Below, piece by piece: positions 1 through 7,666 of a DNA stretch of 18,704 nucleotides. The stretch's first letter is position 1, and each line of letters starts with the position of its first letter. Location of the stretch: NCBI GenBank assembly GCA_018969885.1, contig JAGWXN010000029.1, positions 1 to 18,704 on the forward strand. The letters are read 5' to 3'. The translations under genes and the position numbers were made by a program. Origin of the DNA: Betaproteobacteria bacterium (lineage in GTDB: Bacteria; Pseudomonadota; Gammaproteobacteria; Burkholderiales; Burkholderiaceae). Under the pieces are notes generated by a model that saw nothing but the letters and a program-made list of their open reading frames with translations, did not search any database and was not told the origin of the DNA.

Positions 1-2
1 TA

Positions 3-923
3 CTGATCGACACGGGCAAGTTGCAGCCGGTCGAGACGTGCAAAGAACTCTACGGCGGCGGCTGGCGCGGCGTGTGGGTGCGCAGCGGTGGGTTCAAGGC
101 GAATGGCGGCTTTGCCCGCGGCGGCAACGCGCTGATCTATGTCGGCACGGATGCCAGTCGCGCGGACCTATCCAGCCTGACGCGCGACGATAGTTTCCGC
201 GTCGATGGCGATAGCGGGTGGCACAACAAAACCATCCTGCCGCACCTGAGCAACAACAAGAGCGACCGGCTCTTGCGCGTCGTGAGCGGCCCGGATGGCG
301 TCGTGATCGGGCCGCCGCATGCAATCTCGCTTTGGGCGGCATCGACGGCATACAGCCTCAACGACGTGCGGCTGATCCGCAATGCGGACACCGATGATGG
401 GTGGATTGCCATCGTCACCACGGCCGGCACGAGCGGCAGCACGCAACCGGCGGTGCCTGACGGGTCGGTGGCGGGCGGCACGATCACGGATAATACGGTC
501 GTCTGGACGCTGACGGAGCGGGATAGCGGCGTGCTACCGTTCCTCCGCTACGATGAAGCGAACGGGCGGGCGTGCCTGCAATATTGGACGAATACGGGAC
601 GCAAGACGCAAGAGTTCTACATCGACAGCAACGGCGCGACGGCTGTCGGGGATCTGACGGTGGGCGATGACCTCGTCGTCAACGATGCCTCGACCTTTAC
701 CGGAACGGCGACGTTCAACGGCAATGCGTCGTTCACCGCGCGCGTGATCCCGCCGGTTTCGACCGTCGCGGGGCTGGCGGGTGGCGCTGTTGTCGGGCGC
801 ATTGCCTTCGCCACCAATGGCCGAAAGAACGGCGAGGGCGCGGGTGCGGGGACTGGCGTTCTAGTGTTCCATGACGGCACCGCCTGGCGCGCGTGCGACA
901 CTGGCGCGACCGTCGCGGCGTAG
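3..923 (+). CDS. Tail spike/fibre protein, C-terminal part (5' end outside window)
   Basis: The frame is open to the left edge, so this is the last ~306 residues of a longer protein; a TTG at 21 is not needed as a start. Counting from that TTG, residues ~104-164 form a module with the pattern W-A-A-S-T-A-Y ... T-A-G-T-S-G-S-T-Q-P ... V-V-W-T, a repeat type I recognise from many phage spikes and fibres, probably carbohydrate-binding. Residues ~207-240 alternate short beta strands (DLTV, DLVV, TFTG, ATFNG, SFTA), as in trimeric beta-helix stalks. The end (GRKNGEGAGAGTGVLVF...GTAWRAC) matches a tip motif common at spike C-termini. It presumably binds a host surface sugar at the tail tip. The receptor and any enzymatic domain cannot be told because the N-terminal part is missing. 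The next gene begins 10 bases downstream, with its ribosome site overlapping this stop. Confidence 0.8.
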   Translation: MIDTGKLQPVETCKELYGGGWRGVWVRSGGFKANGGFARGGNALIYVGTDASRADLSSLTRDDSFRVDGDSGWHNKTILPHLSNNKSDRLLRVVSGPDGVVIGPPHAISLWAASTAYSLNDVRLIRNADTDDGWIAIVTTAGTSGSTQPAVPDGSVAGGTITDNTVVWTLTERDSGVLPFLRYDEANGRACLQYWTNTGRKTQEFYIDSNGATAVGDLTVGDDLVVNDASTFTGTATFNGNASFTARVIPPVSTVAGLAGGAVVGRIAFATNGRKNGEGAGAGTGVLVFHDGTAWRACDTGATVAA

Positions 924-932
924 GAGCGAGCA

Positions 933-1349
933 ATGCCGACGCTGCGCGTGATGAACGATGGACGGCCGTTCCCGGTCGCAGGCGGGCAGATGGATCGCCA
1001 CGGCATCGCGGTGTTCAAGGCTGGCGGCGGCAACACCATCAAGGTAACCGTCGATTACACGGCGTTCCTGGGTGACGAGACATATTCCTCCGGCGAGTGG
1101 GCATGCAACGGCGGCACGCTCGGCACGGCGACGCAGACCGGCGCAGTCGTCACAAGCCTTGTCGTGCTGCCGACGCTGCTTGTCGGCACGGGCAACGTGA
1201 CGTGGTCGGGCCTCGATACCGAGGTTGTGGACGTGGTGCATCGGCTGACGACGAGCGGGGGGCGCATCGTCAACACGCCGGTTCGGTTCTGGCTTCAGCC
1301 GGCAAGCGGGACCGACCTGTTTGTTTTGGACGGGGCATACCTTGCGTGA
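933..1349 (+). CDS. Small beta-rich phage protein, possible fibre-tail adaptor
   Basis: 138 residues with an ATG start; AGGAG at 922-926 overlaps the previous stop and lies 6 bases upstream. The N-terminal ~45 residues are followed by an Ig-like stretch: D-E-T-Y-S-S-G-E-W near residue 49, then V-T-W-S-G-L-D-T-E and V-V-H-R-L-T-T-S-G-G-R near residue 105. This resembles small proteins next to phage fibres that are annotated as fiber-tail adaptors (typically: tight D..I..S.W.....L, then G.....Y.V...I.T..G R). The call rests on that pattern plus its place directly after the spike gene; no enzymatic motif is seen. It could equally be a generic structural Ig-like decoration protein. The terminase small subunit gene overlaps its last 8 bases, which argues for co-translation in one late operon. 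Confidence 0.6.
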   Translation: MPTLRVMNDGRPFPVAGGQMDRHGIAVFKAGGGNTIKVTVDYTAFLGDETYSSGEWACNGGTLGTATQTGAVVTSLVVLPTLLVGTGNVTWSGLDTEVVDVVHRLTTSGGRIVNTPVRFWLQPASGTDLFVLDGAYLA

Positions 1350-1713
1350 CCCGGTTACGGGGCGCTTTCCGAAGGGGAATGGCGCAGGCCACGGGCCAGC
1401 GAAGGGCCTTGGGTGGGGCGGCCCGCCATCGGGCATTCCGGCAGGCGCGGGGCCTGGCCGACGCAAGGGGGTTCCGTTGAGCGAGACGGCAGCCGCGCGG
1501 GCGCGCGCGATCCTTGAGAGCGGTGCTGAGCGCGCCGCGCGGACGATGGTGCAGATTTCCGAAACGCCGGAAGATCAGCGCGCCCTTGCGGCGAGCATCG
1601 CGGTTCTGGATCGCATCGGCGTGCATGCGAAGTCTGGCGTTGAGCATTCGGGCGAGGCGCAGATCGTGATTGAGCGTCGCATTGTCGATCCTGCTGCCGA
1701 TAAGCACACCTAG
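1342..1713 (+). CDS. Putative terminase small subunit
   Basis: About 123 residues from a TTG at 1342, chosen because GGA/GGGG at 1328-1335 sits ~6 bases upstream and the protein then begins MRDPVTGRFPKGN, a common start for this class; a TTG at 1321 would add seven odd residues. Residues 1-43 are glycine- and arginine-rich with the R-F-P-K-G-N and G-R-R-K-G patterns seen in phage small terminase-like proteins. Residues ~46-100 are helical (AAARARAILESGAERAARTM; ALAASIAVLDRIG), and the tail 100-113 (VEHSGEAQIVIER) is typical of these proteins. The small subunit recognises the packaging site and regulates the large-subunit motor. The identity is supported mainly by its position directly before, and 44-base overlap with, the large subunit; the sequence alone would be weak. 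Confidence 0.65.
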   Translation: MRDPVTGRFPKGNGAGHGPAKGLGWGGPPSGIPAGAGPGRRKGVPLSETAAARARAILESGAERAARTMVQISETPEDQRALAASIAVLDRIGVHAKSGVEHSGEAQIVIERRIVDPAADKHT

Positions 1714-2935
1714 GGCGCTCGCCCCGCTGTGCCATCCGGCGCGGTATCTCGGGGCATGGGGCGGGCGCGGGTCGGGCAAGTCGCATTTCTTCGCTGAGAA
1801 GGCGGTCGAGCGGTGCCTGATGCGGCCGGGATCGCGCGGAGTATGCGTGCGCGAGGTGCAAAAGACGCTGAAGGAAAGCGCCAAGCGGCTGATTGAAGAC
1901 AAGATCAGGGCGCTTGGGGTGTCGGAGCGGTTTGAGCCGCTGAATAGCGAAATCCGCACGCCGGGTGGTGGCGTGATCCTGTTCCAAGGCATGCAGGACC
2001 ACACGAGCGAGAGCATCAAATCGCTTGAGGGGTTCGATTGGGCGTGGGTCGAGGAGGCGCAGACGCTTTCGGCCCGGTCGCTCGAAATGCTGCGCCCGAC
2101 CATTCGCGCGCCGGGATCGGAACTGTGGTTCAGTTGGAACCCGCGCAGCGCGGGAGATCCGGTTGACGCGCTGTTGCGAGGGCCGACACCGCCGCCTGGC
2201 GCCATCGTCTGCCGGGTCAACTACAACGACAACCCATGGTTTCCGCCCGAGCTTGAGCTTGAGCGGGCTTACGACGAGCGCACGAAGCCCGAGCGATACG
2301 GCCATATCTGGCTAGGCGAGTATGAGCCGATCGCCATCGGCGCGATCTGGGATCGCCTGATGTTGCACCGGAACCGGCGCGACGTGCCGCCCGATATGGG
2401 GCGGATCGTGGTGGCGGTTGACCCCGCTGTGTCGGCGGAGGCCGGTAGCGACGAGCATGGCATCGTTGTCGTCGGTGTTGGCGAGGATGGCCGCGGCTAT
2501 GTGCTGGACGACCTCAGCATGCGCGGCGGGCCGCGCCAGTGGGCAGAACGGGCGATTGCTGGCCTGGATCGCTGGGACGCCGACGCGATCATCGTTGAAC
2601 GGAACCAAGGGGGCGACATGGTGAAGCACACGCTCCAGAGCGTGCGACCTGGCGTGCCGACTGTGGAAGTCGTGGCGACGCGCGGCAAGCATGTCCGCGC
2701 CGAGCCTATTGCCGCGCTCTATGCGCTGGATCGCGTGTCGCATGTCGGCACCTTCGCCAAGCTTGAGGATCAAATGTGCCAGATGACGGCCGCAGGCTTT
2801 GAGGGCGAGGGCTCGCCCGACCGCGTTGACGCGCTGGTGTGGGGCCTGACCGAGTTGTTCCCGAGCGTGAGCGCCGGCAAAGTGAAGGTGACCCAGCCTG
2901 AGCCGGTCACGCACGAGCATTCGTGGCTGTCGTGA
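1670..2935 (+). CDS. Terminase large subunit (packaging ATPase and nuclease)
   Basis: The DNA-packaging motor that docks on the portal, hydrolyses ATP to fill the head and cuts the concatemer. Its 421 residues include a Walker A, GGRGSGKS, at 31-38. A Walker B with catalytic glutamates, FDWAWVEEAQ, lies at 122-131. A coupling-type motif, WFSWNPRS, follows at ~153-160. The C-terminal RNase H-like nuclease shows acidic residues at D251 (VVAVDP), E310 (IIVERN) and D384/D387 (SPDRVDALVWGL). It is somewhat shorter than P22 gp2 (about 499). The start is uncertain: TTG 1670 is the first possible (a stop lies at 1667-1669), and TTG 1682 would give a protein 4 residues shorter. Both overlap the small subunit gene, so coupled translation is likely. 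Walker and nuclease residues look intact, so the enzyme should be functional. Confidence 0.95.
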   Translation: MSVALSILLPISTPRALAPLCHPARYLGAWGGRGSGKSHFFAEKAVERCLMRPGSRGVCVREVQKTLKESAKRLIEDKIRALGVSERFEPLNSEIRTPGGGVILFQGMQDHTSESIKSLEGFDWAWVEEAQTLSARSLEMLRPTIRAPGSELWFSWNPRSAGDPVDALLRGPTPPPGAIVCRVNYNDNPWFPPELELERAYDERTKPERYGHIWLGEYEPIAIGAIWDRLMLHRNRRDVPPDMGRIVVAVDPAVSAEAGSDEHGIVVVGVGEDGRGYVLDDLSMRGGPRQWAERAIAGLDRWDADAIIVERNQGGDMVKHTLQSVRPGVPTVEVVATRGKHVRAEPIAALYALDRVSHVGTFAKLEDQMCQMTAAGFEGEGSPDRVDALVWGLTELFPSVSAGKVKVTQPEPVTHEHSWLS

Positions 2936-3027
2936 TGACGTTCCGGCAGCGCGCCATGGCCACCGTGTCGATTATCGCCATGACGGCGCATCGCCGCGCG
3001 TGGATGATTGGCGGCGACCGTGGATAG
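2935..3027 (+). CDS. Possible 30-residue ORF between terminase and portal
   Basis: An ATG at 2935 overlaps the terminase stop as ATGA and opens a 30-codon frame ending in TAG at 3025, reaching a few bases into the portal gene. The predicted peptide is basic and contains four methionines besides the first (residues 8, 16 and 24 among them) and a short hydrophobic run (TVSIIAM). No family is recognised. The tight ATGA coupling and the lack of any other use for these ~85 bases favour it being translated, either as a real small protein or merely as a way to deliver ribosomes to the non-ATG portal start. It could be chance. Confidence 0.3.
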   Translation: MTFRQRAMATVSIIAMTAHRRAWMIGGDRG

Positions 3028-5068
3028 CATTGTAAGCGAGGCGCGCGACCTCTTTGACGAGGACGAAAGCGCCGTTACCGACAACCGGCAGGAAGCCGCG
3101 AAGGATCTGAAGTTCCTCGGGCTTGAGCAATGGCCGGAGATCGTGCGGAAGGACCGCGAGCGCCGCGGGGCGCCGTGCATGACCTTCCCGCGCATCAATC
3201 AATACGAGCGCCAGATTACGGGCGACATGCGGCTTAATCCGCCGAGCATCAAGGTTCGACCGGTGGATGGGGGCGCTGATCCGGCGACGGCGCGGACGTT
3301 TACCGGACTGATCCGCAATATCGAGGCGCAGAGCAACGGGCAGCGGACCTATCTGACGGCGGCGACGAATGCGGTGCGCTGCGGCGAAGGATGGTTCGGG
3401 CTGCTCTACGACTATGTAGGCGACAGCTTCGATATGGAGTTTCAGTTTCGTCGGTTTGCGTCGCCTTTTGCGGTGACGTGCGATGCGAACGCGATGGAAC
3501 CGACCGCGTCCGACATGGGGCATGCCTTCGTCTCGACGCTGATCCACAAGAACGCATACAAGGCGCTCTATCCCAAGGCGTCGTTGACCGGGTTCGACAC
3601 CGGCAACAACTGGGCTCGCTGGAAAGAGGGCGATTTCGTCAGGGTCGCGGAATACTGGCGCAAGATCAGCGTCAAGCGCGACCTGATGATGCTTGCGGAT
3701 CAGCGGGTCATCGACACGACCGATATGGAAGAGGACGCCATTCGGGCCGCGGTCGAGGCGGCCGGTGGCGTGTTGCGCGAGCGGCAGGCGGATGGCTGGC
3801 GCGTCGAAATGCGTAAGATGTCGGGCATGGAGGAACTGGAGGACCCGCACGACTGGCCGGGCACCATGATTCCGCTTGTCCGCGTCGTGGGCGAGGAAAT
3901 CAACGTAGGCGACCGCGTGATCCGGTTCGGGATCGTGCGCCCGGCCCGCGATGCGCAGGCGCTATACAACGTGCAGCGAACGGCGATGGTCGAGGCTGTT
4001 GCCATGGCGCCCAAGGCGAAGTGGGTCGGCACGGCGCAGCAGTTCAAGGGCCGGGAGCGGCATTGGGGCGCAGCGAATATCAGCAACGACGCGCTGCTGA
4101 TCTACACGCCCGACCAGCAGGCGCCGGGGCCGCCGCAGCGCATTGCGCCCGACACGCCATCGGCGGCGCTGCTGGCCGATGTCCAGGCCGCGGCGATGGA
4201 CATCGAGGCGACTATCGGGCTCTACAAGGACAACCTGGGCCGCGAGAGCAATGCGCAGAGCGGTAAGGCGATCCTGTCCCGCCAGCGCGAGGGCGATGTC
4301 GGGACGTTCCTGTTTGCCGACAACCTGGCGGACAGTGTCGCGCAGGCGGGCCGCATTCTGATCGACTGCCTTCCGCGCGTGTATGACACGCCGCGGCAGG
4401 TCCGGTCGATTGGCGAGGATGGGGCGGAGGAATTCGTCGCCATCAATCAGACGATCCAAGACCCGATGACGGGCAAGATTACCCGCTCTAACGACTTGAG
4501 CGTGGGTCGGTATGACGTGGTTTCCAGCGTCGGGCCGTCTTTCAGCACGAAGCGCGAGGAAGAGCGCGAGATGCTGATGGCGATGGGCCAGGCCAATCCG
4601 ATGTTCCTCGATATCGGCGCGGATATCCTCGTCGGCGCGATGGATACGCCGGGCTCCGAAAAGCTGCACAAGCGGCTTCGCCGGATTGCCATTGCCAAGG
4701 GTTACGAAGAGCCGGGCGAAGGCGATGCGCCGCCGCAGCCGCAGCCGCCGGGCGCCGATGTTCTGCTGGCGCAGGCTGAGATGGCCAAGGCGCAAGCGCA
4801 GATGGCGAAGGCGCAGGCTGACGCTGCCGCAAAGGCCAAGGAACTGCAACTCCGCGAAATGGAACTGATGATCGAAGCCCGGAAGGTCGGGGCGGAAATC
4901 ACGGTCAATCAAGGCCAGTTGCAGTTGCGCCAGGTTGAGACGGCCGCGAAGGTGGCGGGGCAGATTGCCAGCCATCAGGCGGGCCGCATGGATCGGCACG
5001 TTGACCGGATGGACGGGCTTCGCGCGCGCCACGAAGATCGGATGATGCGAGGAATGCCGGCGACTTAG
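3020..5068 (+). CDS. P22-like portal protein
   Basis: It forms the dodecameric ring at one head vertex through which DNA passes and on which terminase and head-closure proteins assemble. About 682 residues from GTG 3020 (GGCGGCG at 3010-3016 just upstream; TTG 3008 would add four residues), close to P22 gp1 at 725. Features shared with the P22 portal family: an N-terminal helix followed by EAAKDLKFLGLEQWPE; FPRINQYERQITGDMRLNPP; the core region GRESNAQSGKAILSRQREGD; FLFADNLADSVAQAGRI; and LPRVYDTPRQVRSIGEDG, which aligns in kind with P22's DVPR...ITLEDGS. From ~residue 579 to the end there is a long Ala/Gln/Lys helix with near-repeats (AEMAKAQAQMAKAQAD), matching the C-terminal barrel/coiled coil of P22 gp1. 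An 88-base gap with a strong hairpin separates it from the scaffold gene. Confidence 0.95.
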   Translation: MDSIVSEARDLFDEDESAVTDNRQEAAKDLKFLGLEQWPEIVRKDRERRGAPCMTFPRINQYERQITGDMRLNPPSIKVRPVDGGADPATARTFTGLIRNIEAQSNGQRTYLTAATNAVRCGEGWFGLLYDYVGDSFDMEFQFRRFASPFAVTCDANAMEPTASDMGHAFVSTLIHKNAYKALYPKASLTGFDTGNNWARWKEGDFVRVAEYWRKISVKRDLMMLADQRVIDTTDMEEDAIRAAVEAAGGVLRERQADGWRVEMRKMSGMEELEDPHDWPGTMIPLVRVVGEEINVGDRVIRFGIVRPARDAQALYNVQRTAMVEAVAMAPKAKWVGTAQQFKGRERHWGAANISNDALLIYTPDQQAPGPPQRIAPDTPSAALLADVQAAAMDIEATIGLYKDNLGRESNAQSGKAILSRQREGDVGTFLFADNLADSVAQAGRILIDCLPRVYDTPRQVRSIGEDGAEEFVAINQTIQDPMTGKITRSNDLSVGRYDVVSSVGPSFSTKREEEREMLMAMGQANPMFLDIGADILVGAMDTPGSEKLHKRLRRIAIAKGYEEPGEGDAPPQPQPPGADVLLAQAEMAKAQAQMAKAQADAAAKAKELQLREMELMIEARKVGAEITVNQGQLQLRQVETAAKVAGQIASHQAGRMDRHVDRMDGLRARHEDRMMRGMPAT

Positions 5069-5120
5069 TCGCCACGCATAGCCCTACCGACAGGCTCTAA
5101 TCGTCGGGTTCAATCCACCT

Positions 5121-5140
5121 GCCGCGTCGTGAGACGCCGC
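5121..5140 (+). promoter_or_regulatory. RNA hairpin with GTGA tetraloop just upstream of the scaffold ribosome site
   Basis: Bases 5124-5128 (GCGTC) pair with 5133-5137 (GACGC) around the loop GTGA (5129-5132), a GNRA-type tetraloop. After one mismatch, two more pairs join 5121-5122 to 5139-5140. The structure ends 1-2 bases before the scaffold ribosome-binding site GAAGGTG (5142-5148). The position suits control of scaffold translation or message processing. The hairpin is seen directly; the function is inference. Confidence 0.45.
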
Positions 5141-5156
5141 TGAAGGTGCCACACAC

Positions 5157-6011
5157 ATGAGCGAGACTGCCCAGCCGGGCGCCAGCGATGGCGCACCGGA
5201 AATCGACGTTGACACCACGGCTTCGGCCGCCCCGCCCGACAACGCCTCGCCCGCGGGCAGCGAGGAAACCGACGCCGAAGATGCCGGCGCGGACACGCCA
5301 CCCAAGCGAAGCGGCGGCGTCCAGAAGCGCATCGATGAACTGACAGAGCTACGGCGACAGGCCGAACGCGACCGCGATCACTGGCGGCAGTTGGCGATGC
5401 AGCAGGCACAGCCTCGGGCTCCTGAGCCCGGAGCCGCGCCGGCTGATGCGCCGCTTCCGCCCGACCTCGCGCAAGCGGTAGGTCCCGCACCCGACCCGAG
5501 CAAGTTCGCGGCGGGCGAGTATGACCCTGAGTATATCCGGGCCGCTGCCCGCTACGATGTTCGCGTCGATCAGGCGCGCATGGTGGCGCATCAGCGGCAG
5601 GCGCAGGCGCAGCACGCGCAGGCGCAGTTTGGTGCCAAGGTTCGCACGATCATGCAGGACGCGGTTGCGGCCGATCCTGCTGTCGAGGCGATCATCTTGG
5701 CGCCGGATTTCCCGATGGCTGCACATGTCGTGCATGCCCTGACGGACGCGGAAAATCCGGGGGCATTGCTCGCGCATCTCGCCAAGAACGCCGGGGAAGT
5801 GACGCGCATTTCCAAGCTTTCGCCGCTGGCTGCTGCTCGTGAACTTGGGAAGATCGAGGCGCGGCTGAGTGCCGCTCCGGTCGCTCCCGCCCGTCCGTCC
5901 GCTGCGCCGCCTCCGCCGCGTCCTGTGCGCGGTTCCGGCGTCGCTCCGCCTGACATGAGCGCCATGACCTACGAGCAATATCGCGCGTTGCGCATGGGCC
6001 AGGCCAGGTAG
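5157..6011 (+). CDS. Scaffolding protein (P22 gp8-like)
   Basis: Internal scaffold that directs coat assembly into a procapsid and is then released. 284 residues (P22 gp8 is about 303), ATG start with GAAGGTG at 5142-5148, spacing 8. Residues 1-50 are acidic, Ala/Pro-rich and probably disordered. Residues 54-86 and ~122-165 are strongly helical, charged and glutamine-rich, likely coiled coils. The motif DPSKFAAGEYDPEYIRAAARYDVR (112-136) recurs in phage scaffolds of this class. The last ~20 residues (SAMTYEQYRALRMGQAR) form a short basic helix, as in the P22 coat-binding C-terminus. Its place between portal and coat is the canonical one. Sequence identity with P22 itself is low by eye, so the call rests on architecture, motifs and synteny. 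Confidence 0.85.
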   Translation: MSETAQPGASDGAPEIDVDTTASAAPPDNASPAGSEETDAEDAGADTPPKRSGGVQKRIDELTELRRQAERDRDHWRQLAMQQAQPRAPEPGAAPADAPLPPDLAQAVGPAPDPSKFAAGEYDPEYIRAAARYDVRVDQARMVAHQRQAQAQHAQAQFGAKVRTIMQDAVAADPAVEAIILAPDFPMAAHVVHALTDAENPGALLAHLAKNAGEVTRISKLSPLAAARELGKIEARLSAAPVAPARPSAAPPPPRPVRGSGVAPPDMSAMTYEQYRALRMGQAR

Positions 6012-6037
6012 CGGGCACACAGCACAACCCAGACCGA

Positions 6038-6078
6038 CCGTCGAGATGACGGCCGATCCCAGCGCCGCCTAGCGCGGC
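6038..6078 (+). promoter_or_regulatory. Two short hairpins in the leader of the coat gene
   Basis: Within the 83-base gap between scaffold and coat, CCGTC (6038-6042) pairs with GACGG (6048-6052) across a 5-base loop, and GCCGC (6064-6068) pairs with GCGGC (6074-6078) across another 5-base loop. The second ends 2 bases before the coat ribosome site GAAGGA (6081-6086). Five-pair stems are common in GC-rich DNA, so this is tentative. The position suits message stabilisation or processing to raise coat output. Confidence 0.25.
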
Positions 6079-6094
6079 CCGAAGGACCCCTATC

Positions 6095-7327
6095 ATGGCG
6101 AATACCATCATCACGCCAAGCATCATCGCCAAGGAGGCGCTGATGCAGCTTGAGAATAACCTCGTGATGGCGAACCTCGTCCACACTGACTATTCGGACG
6201 AGTTCACGAAGGTCGGCTCGTCCGTCACGATCCGCCGCCCGGTCAAGTATGTGGCGAACAGCGGCGCGACCATGGTCGTGAGCGACACGACCGAGGGCAG
6301 CACGACCGTTGCCATCGACAAGCAGCAGCACGTTGCCATCGCGTTCAGCGCCACCGACCTGACGCTGTCCATCGATGAGTTCAACAGCCGCTACATCGAG
6401 CCGGCCATGTATGAACTCGCGCAGAAGGTCGAGAATGACCTCGCCGCGCTCTACAGCGACGTGTGGAACTGGGTGGGCACGCCCGGCACCACGATGGGCG
6501 GCGTGGACGATGTCTACCGCGCCGCGCAGCGGCTGGATGAAATGTCCGTCCCGGACAAGCGCAACATGGTCCTGAGCCCGGCCGACTTCTACGGCATGGC
6601 GAACTACCTCCAGGGCGTCTATGTGCAGGACAAGGCGCGCACCGCCATTGAGCGCGCCAAGATTGGCATGCTGGGCAATATGGATGCCTACAAGTGCCAG
6701 TCGGCGGCGACGCACACTGTCGGCGCCTGGGCCGGCACGCCGCTGATCAACGGCGCGACGCAGACCACCACCTATTCGTCGTCGCGCACCACCAACACCA
6801 TGTCGCTCGTCACCGATGGCTGGACTGCGTCCACCACCATCAAGAAGGGCGATGTTTTCACGCTTGGCACCACGACCAACGGGTTCCTTGCGATCAACCC
6901 GCGCACCCGCGCCGCGCTGCCCTACCTCCAGCAGTTTGTCGTCACGGCCGACGCGACTGCGGACGGTTCGGGCAACGCGACCCTGACCATCTCCCCGCCG
7001 ATCATCACGTCTGGCGCCTATCAGACCGTGTCGGCGGCGGGCACCGCGGCCAGCACGACCGACAACATGGCACTCAACCGCCTCGGGTCGGCGTCCACCG
7101 CCTATGTGCAGAACCTCGCGTTTCATCGTCAGGCGTTCGCGCTGGTCACGCGCCCGCTGGAGTTCCTGCCGGGCATCCCGGATCAGGCGCGCGAAAGCAA
7201 CGGCAAGGTCAGCGTGCGGCTCATGCCCGTGGCCGATGGTGTCAACGATGTCGGGCGCTGGCGCTTCGATATCCTCTACGGGGTCAAGACGATCTACCCC
7301 GAGCTCGCGACACGAATTTCGGGGTAG
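6095..7327 (+). CDS. Major coat (capsid) protein, P22 gp5-like family
   Basis: Main shell subunit, HK97 fold inferred from family. 410 residues (P22 gp5 is 430). ATG start with GAAGGA at 6081-6086, spacing 8. The N-terminal MANTIITPSIIAKEALMQLENN and VHTDYSDEFTKVGSSVTIRRP are characteristic of the P22 coat-like family. FSATDLTLSIDEFNSRYIEPAMYELAQKVENDLAALY corresponds to the long spine-helix region. RNMVLSPADFYGMANYLQGVY follows, and the C-terminus reads LMPVADGVNDVGRWRFDILYGVKTIYPELATRI, also family-typical. The centre is rich in Thr/Ser (ATQTTTYSSSRTTNT), probably a surface-exposed insertion. It lies directly after the scaffold, as expected. Identification is firm at family level; the shell geometry is not deducible. 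Confidence 0.93.
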   Translation: MANTIITPSIIAKEALMQLENNLVMANLVHTDYSDEFTKVGSSVTIRRPVKYVANSGATMVVSDTTEGSTTVAIDKQQHVAIAFSATDLTLSIDEFNSRYIEPAMYELAQKVENDLAALYSDVWNWVGTPGTTMGGVDDVYRAAQRLDEMSVPDKRNMVLSPADFYGMANYLQGVYVQDKARTAIERAKIGMLGNMDAYKCQSAATHTVGAWAGTPLINGATQTTTYSSSRTTNTMSLVTDGWTASTTIKKGDVFTLGTTTNGFLAINPRTRAALPYLQQFVVTADATADGSGNATLTISPPIITSGAYQTVSAAGTAASTTDNMALNRLGSASTAYVQNLAFHRQAFALVTRPLEFLPGIPDQARESNGKVSVRLMPVADGVNDVGRWRFDILYGVKTIYPELATRISG

Positions 7328-7366
7328 CCGGAAAGCGGCAAACCGACCAATCCCTAGGAGAAACAC

Positions 7367-7663
7367 ATGCCTATTCGCCAGCTTTCGTCCGCTGATCCCG
7401 ATGGGACTGTCCTTGGGCAGTCCGCATCGGATCTCATCGGGTTCTATGGTGTGACGCCGGTTGCGCGTCGCGCCGGTTCAACCCTTCAGGCCGCGATCAC
7501 CGATAGCTCCGGTGGCACGGCCAACACCACCACAGGGGTTGCCACGCTCACGGCGACCTACAACTCCACCATCATCGCCAATGCGATTGCGACGATTCTC
7601 GCCCAGATGGGCGAAATCCGCGGCGCGCTGGTGAGCGTGGGTATCCTCAAGGGTTCGGCCTGA
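7367..7663 (+). CDS. Small head-fibre/decoration-like protein
   Basis: 98 residues, ATG start with AGGAG at 7356-7360, spacing 6. The N-terminal pattern S-S-A-D-P-D-G-T-V-L-G-Q-S-A-S-D-L-I-G-F-Y-G-V-T-P-V-A-R is one I associate with small proteins after phage coat genes that are annotated as head fibre proteins. Residues ~45-65 are a Thr/Gly-rich linker, and 68-98 form an amphipathic helix (TIIANAIATILAQMGEIRGALVSVGIL) probably used for oligomerisation. It likely decorates the capsid surface. No catalytic residues are seen. Its direct placement after the coat gene and three bases before the glycosyltransferase gene suggests shared expression with both. Confidence 0.65.
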   Translation: MPIRQLSSADPDGTVLGQSASDLIGFYGVTPVARRAGSTLQAAITDSSGGTANTTTGVATLTATYNSTIIANAIATILAQMGEIRGALVSVGILKGSA

Positions 7664-7666
7664 CCC

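Noticed and set aside
1270..2305. Overlapping 316-codon - strand frames across the terminase genes
   Set aside because: The terminase motifs on the + strand are unambiguous; these antisense frames show no recognisable features.
4776..4830. Near-tandem repeat in the portal 3' region
   Set aside because: It encodes the Ala/Lys/Gln coiled-coil helix common to P22-type portals; low complexity explains it without a special repeat element.
3962..5032. 356-codon - strand frame across the portal
   Set aside because: It is a shadow of the GC-rich portal gene, with Arg/Leu/His-rich composition and no domain.
5969..7366. 465-codon open frame on the - strand across the coat gene
   Set aside because: Arg/His/Gly-rich with no protein-like motifs; it mirrors the strong codon bias of the coat gene on the + strand, which is clearly real.
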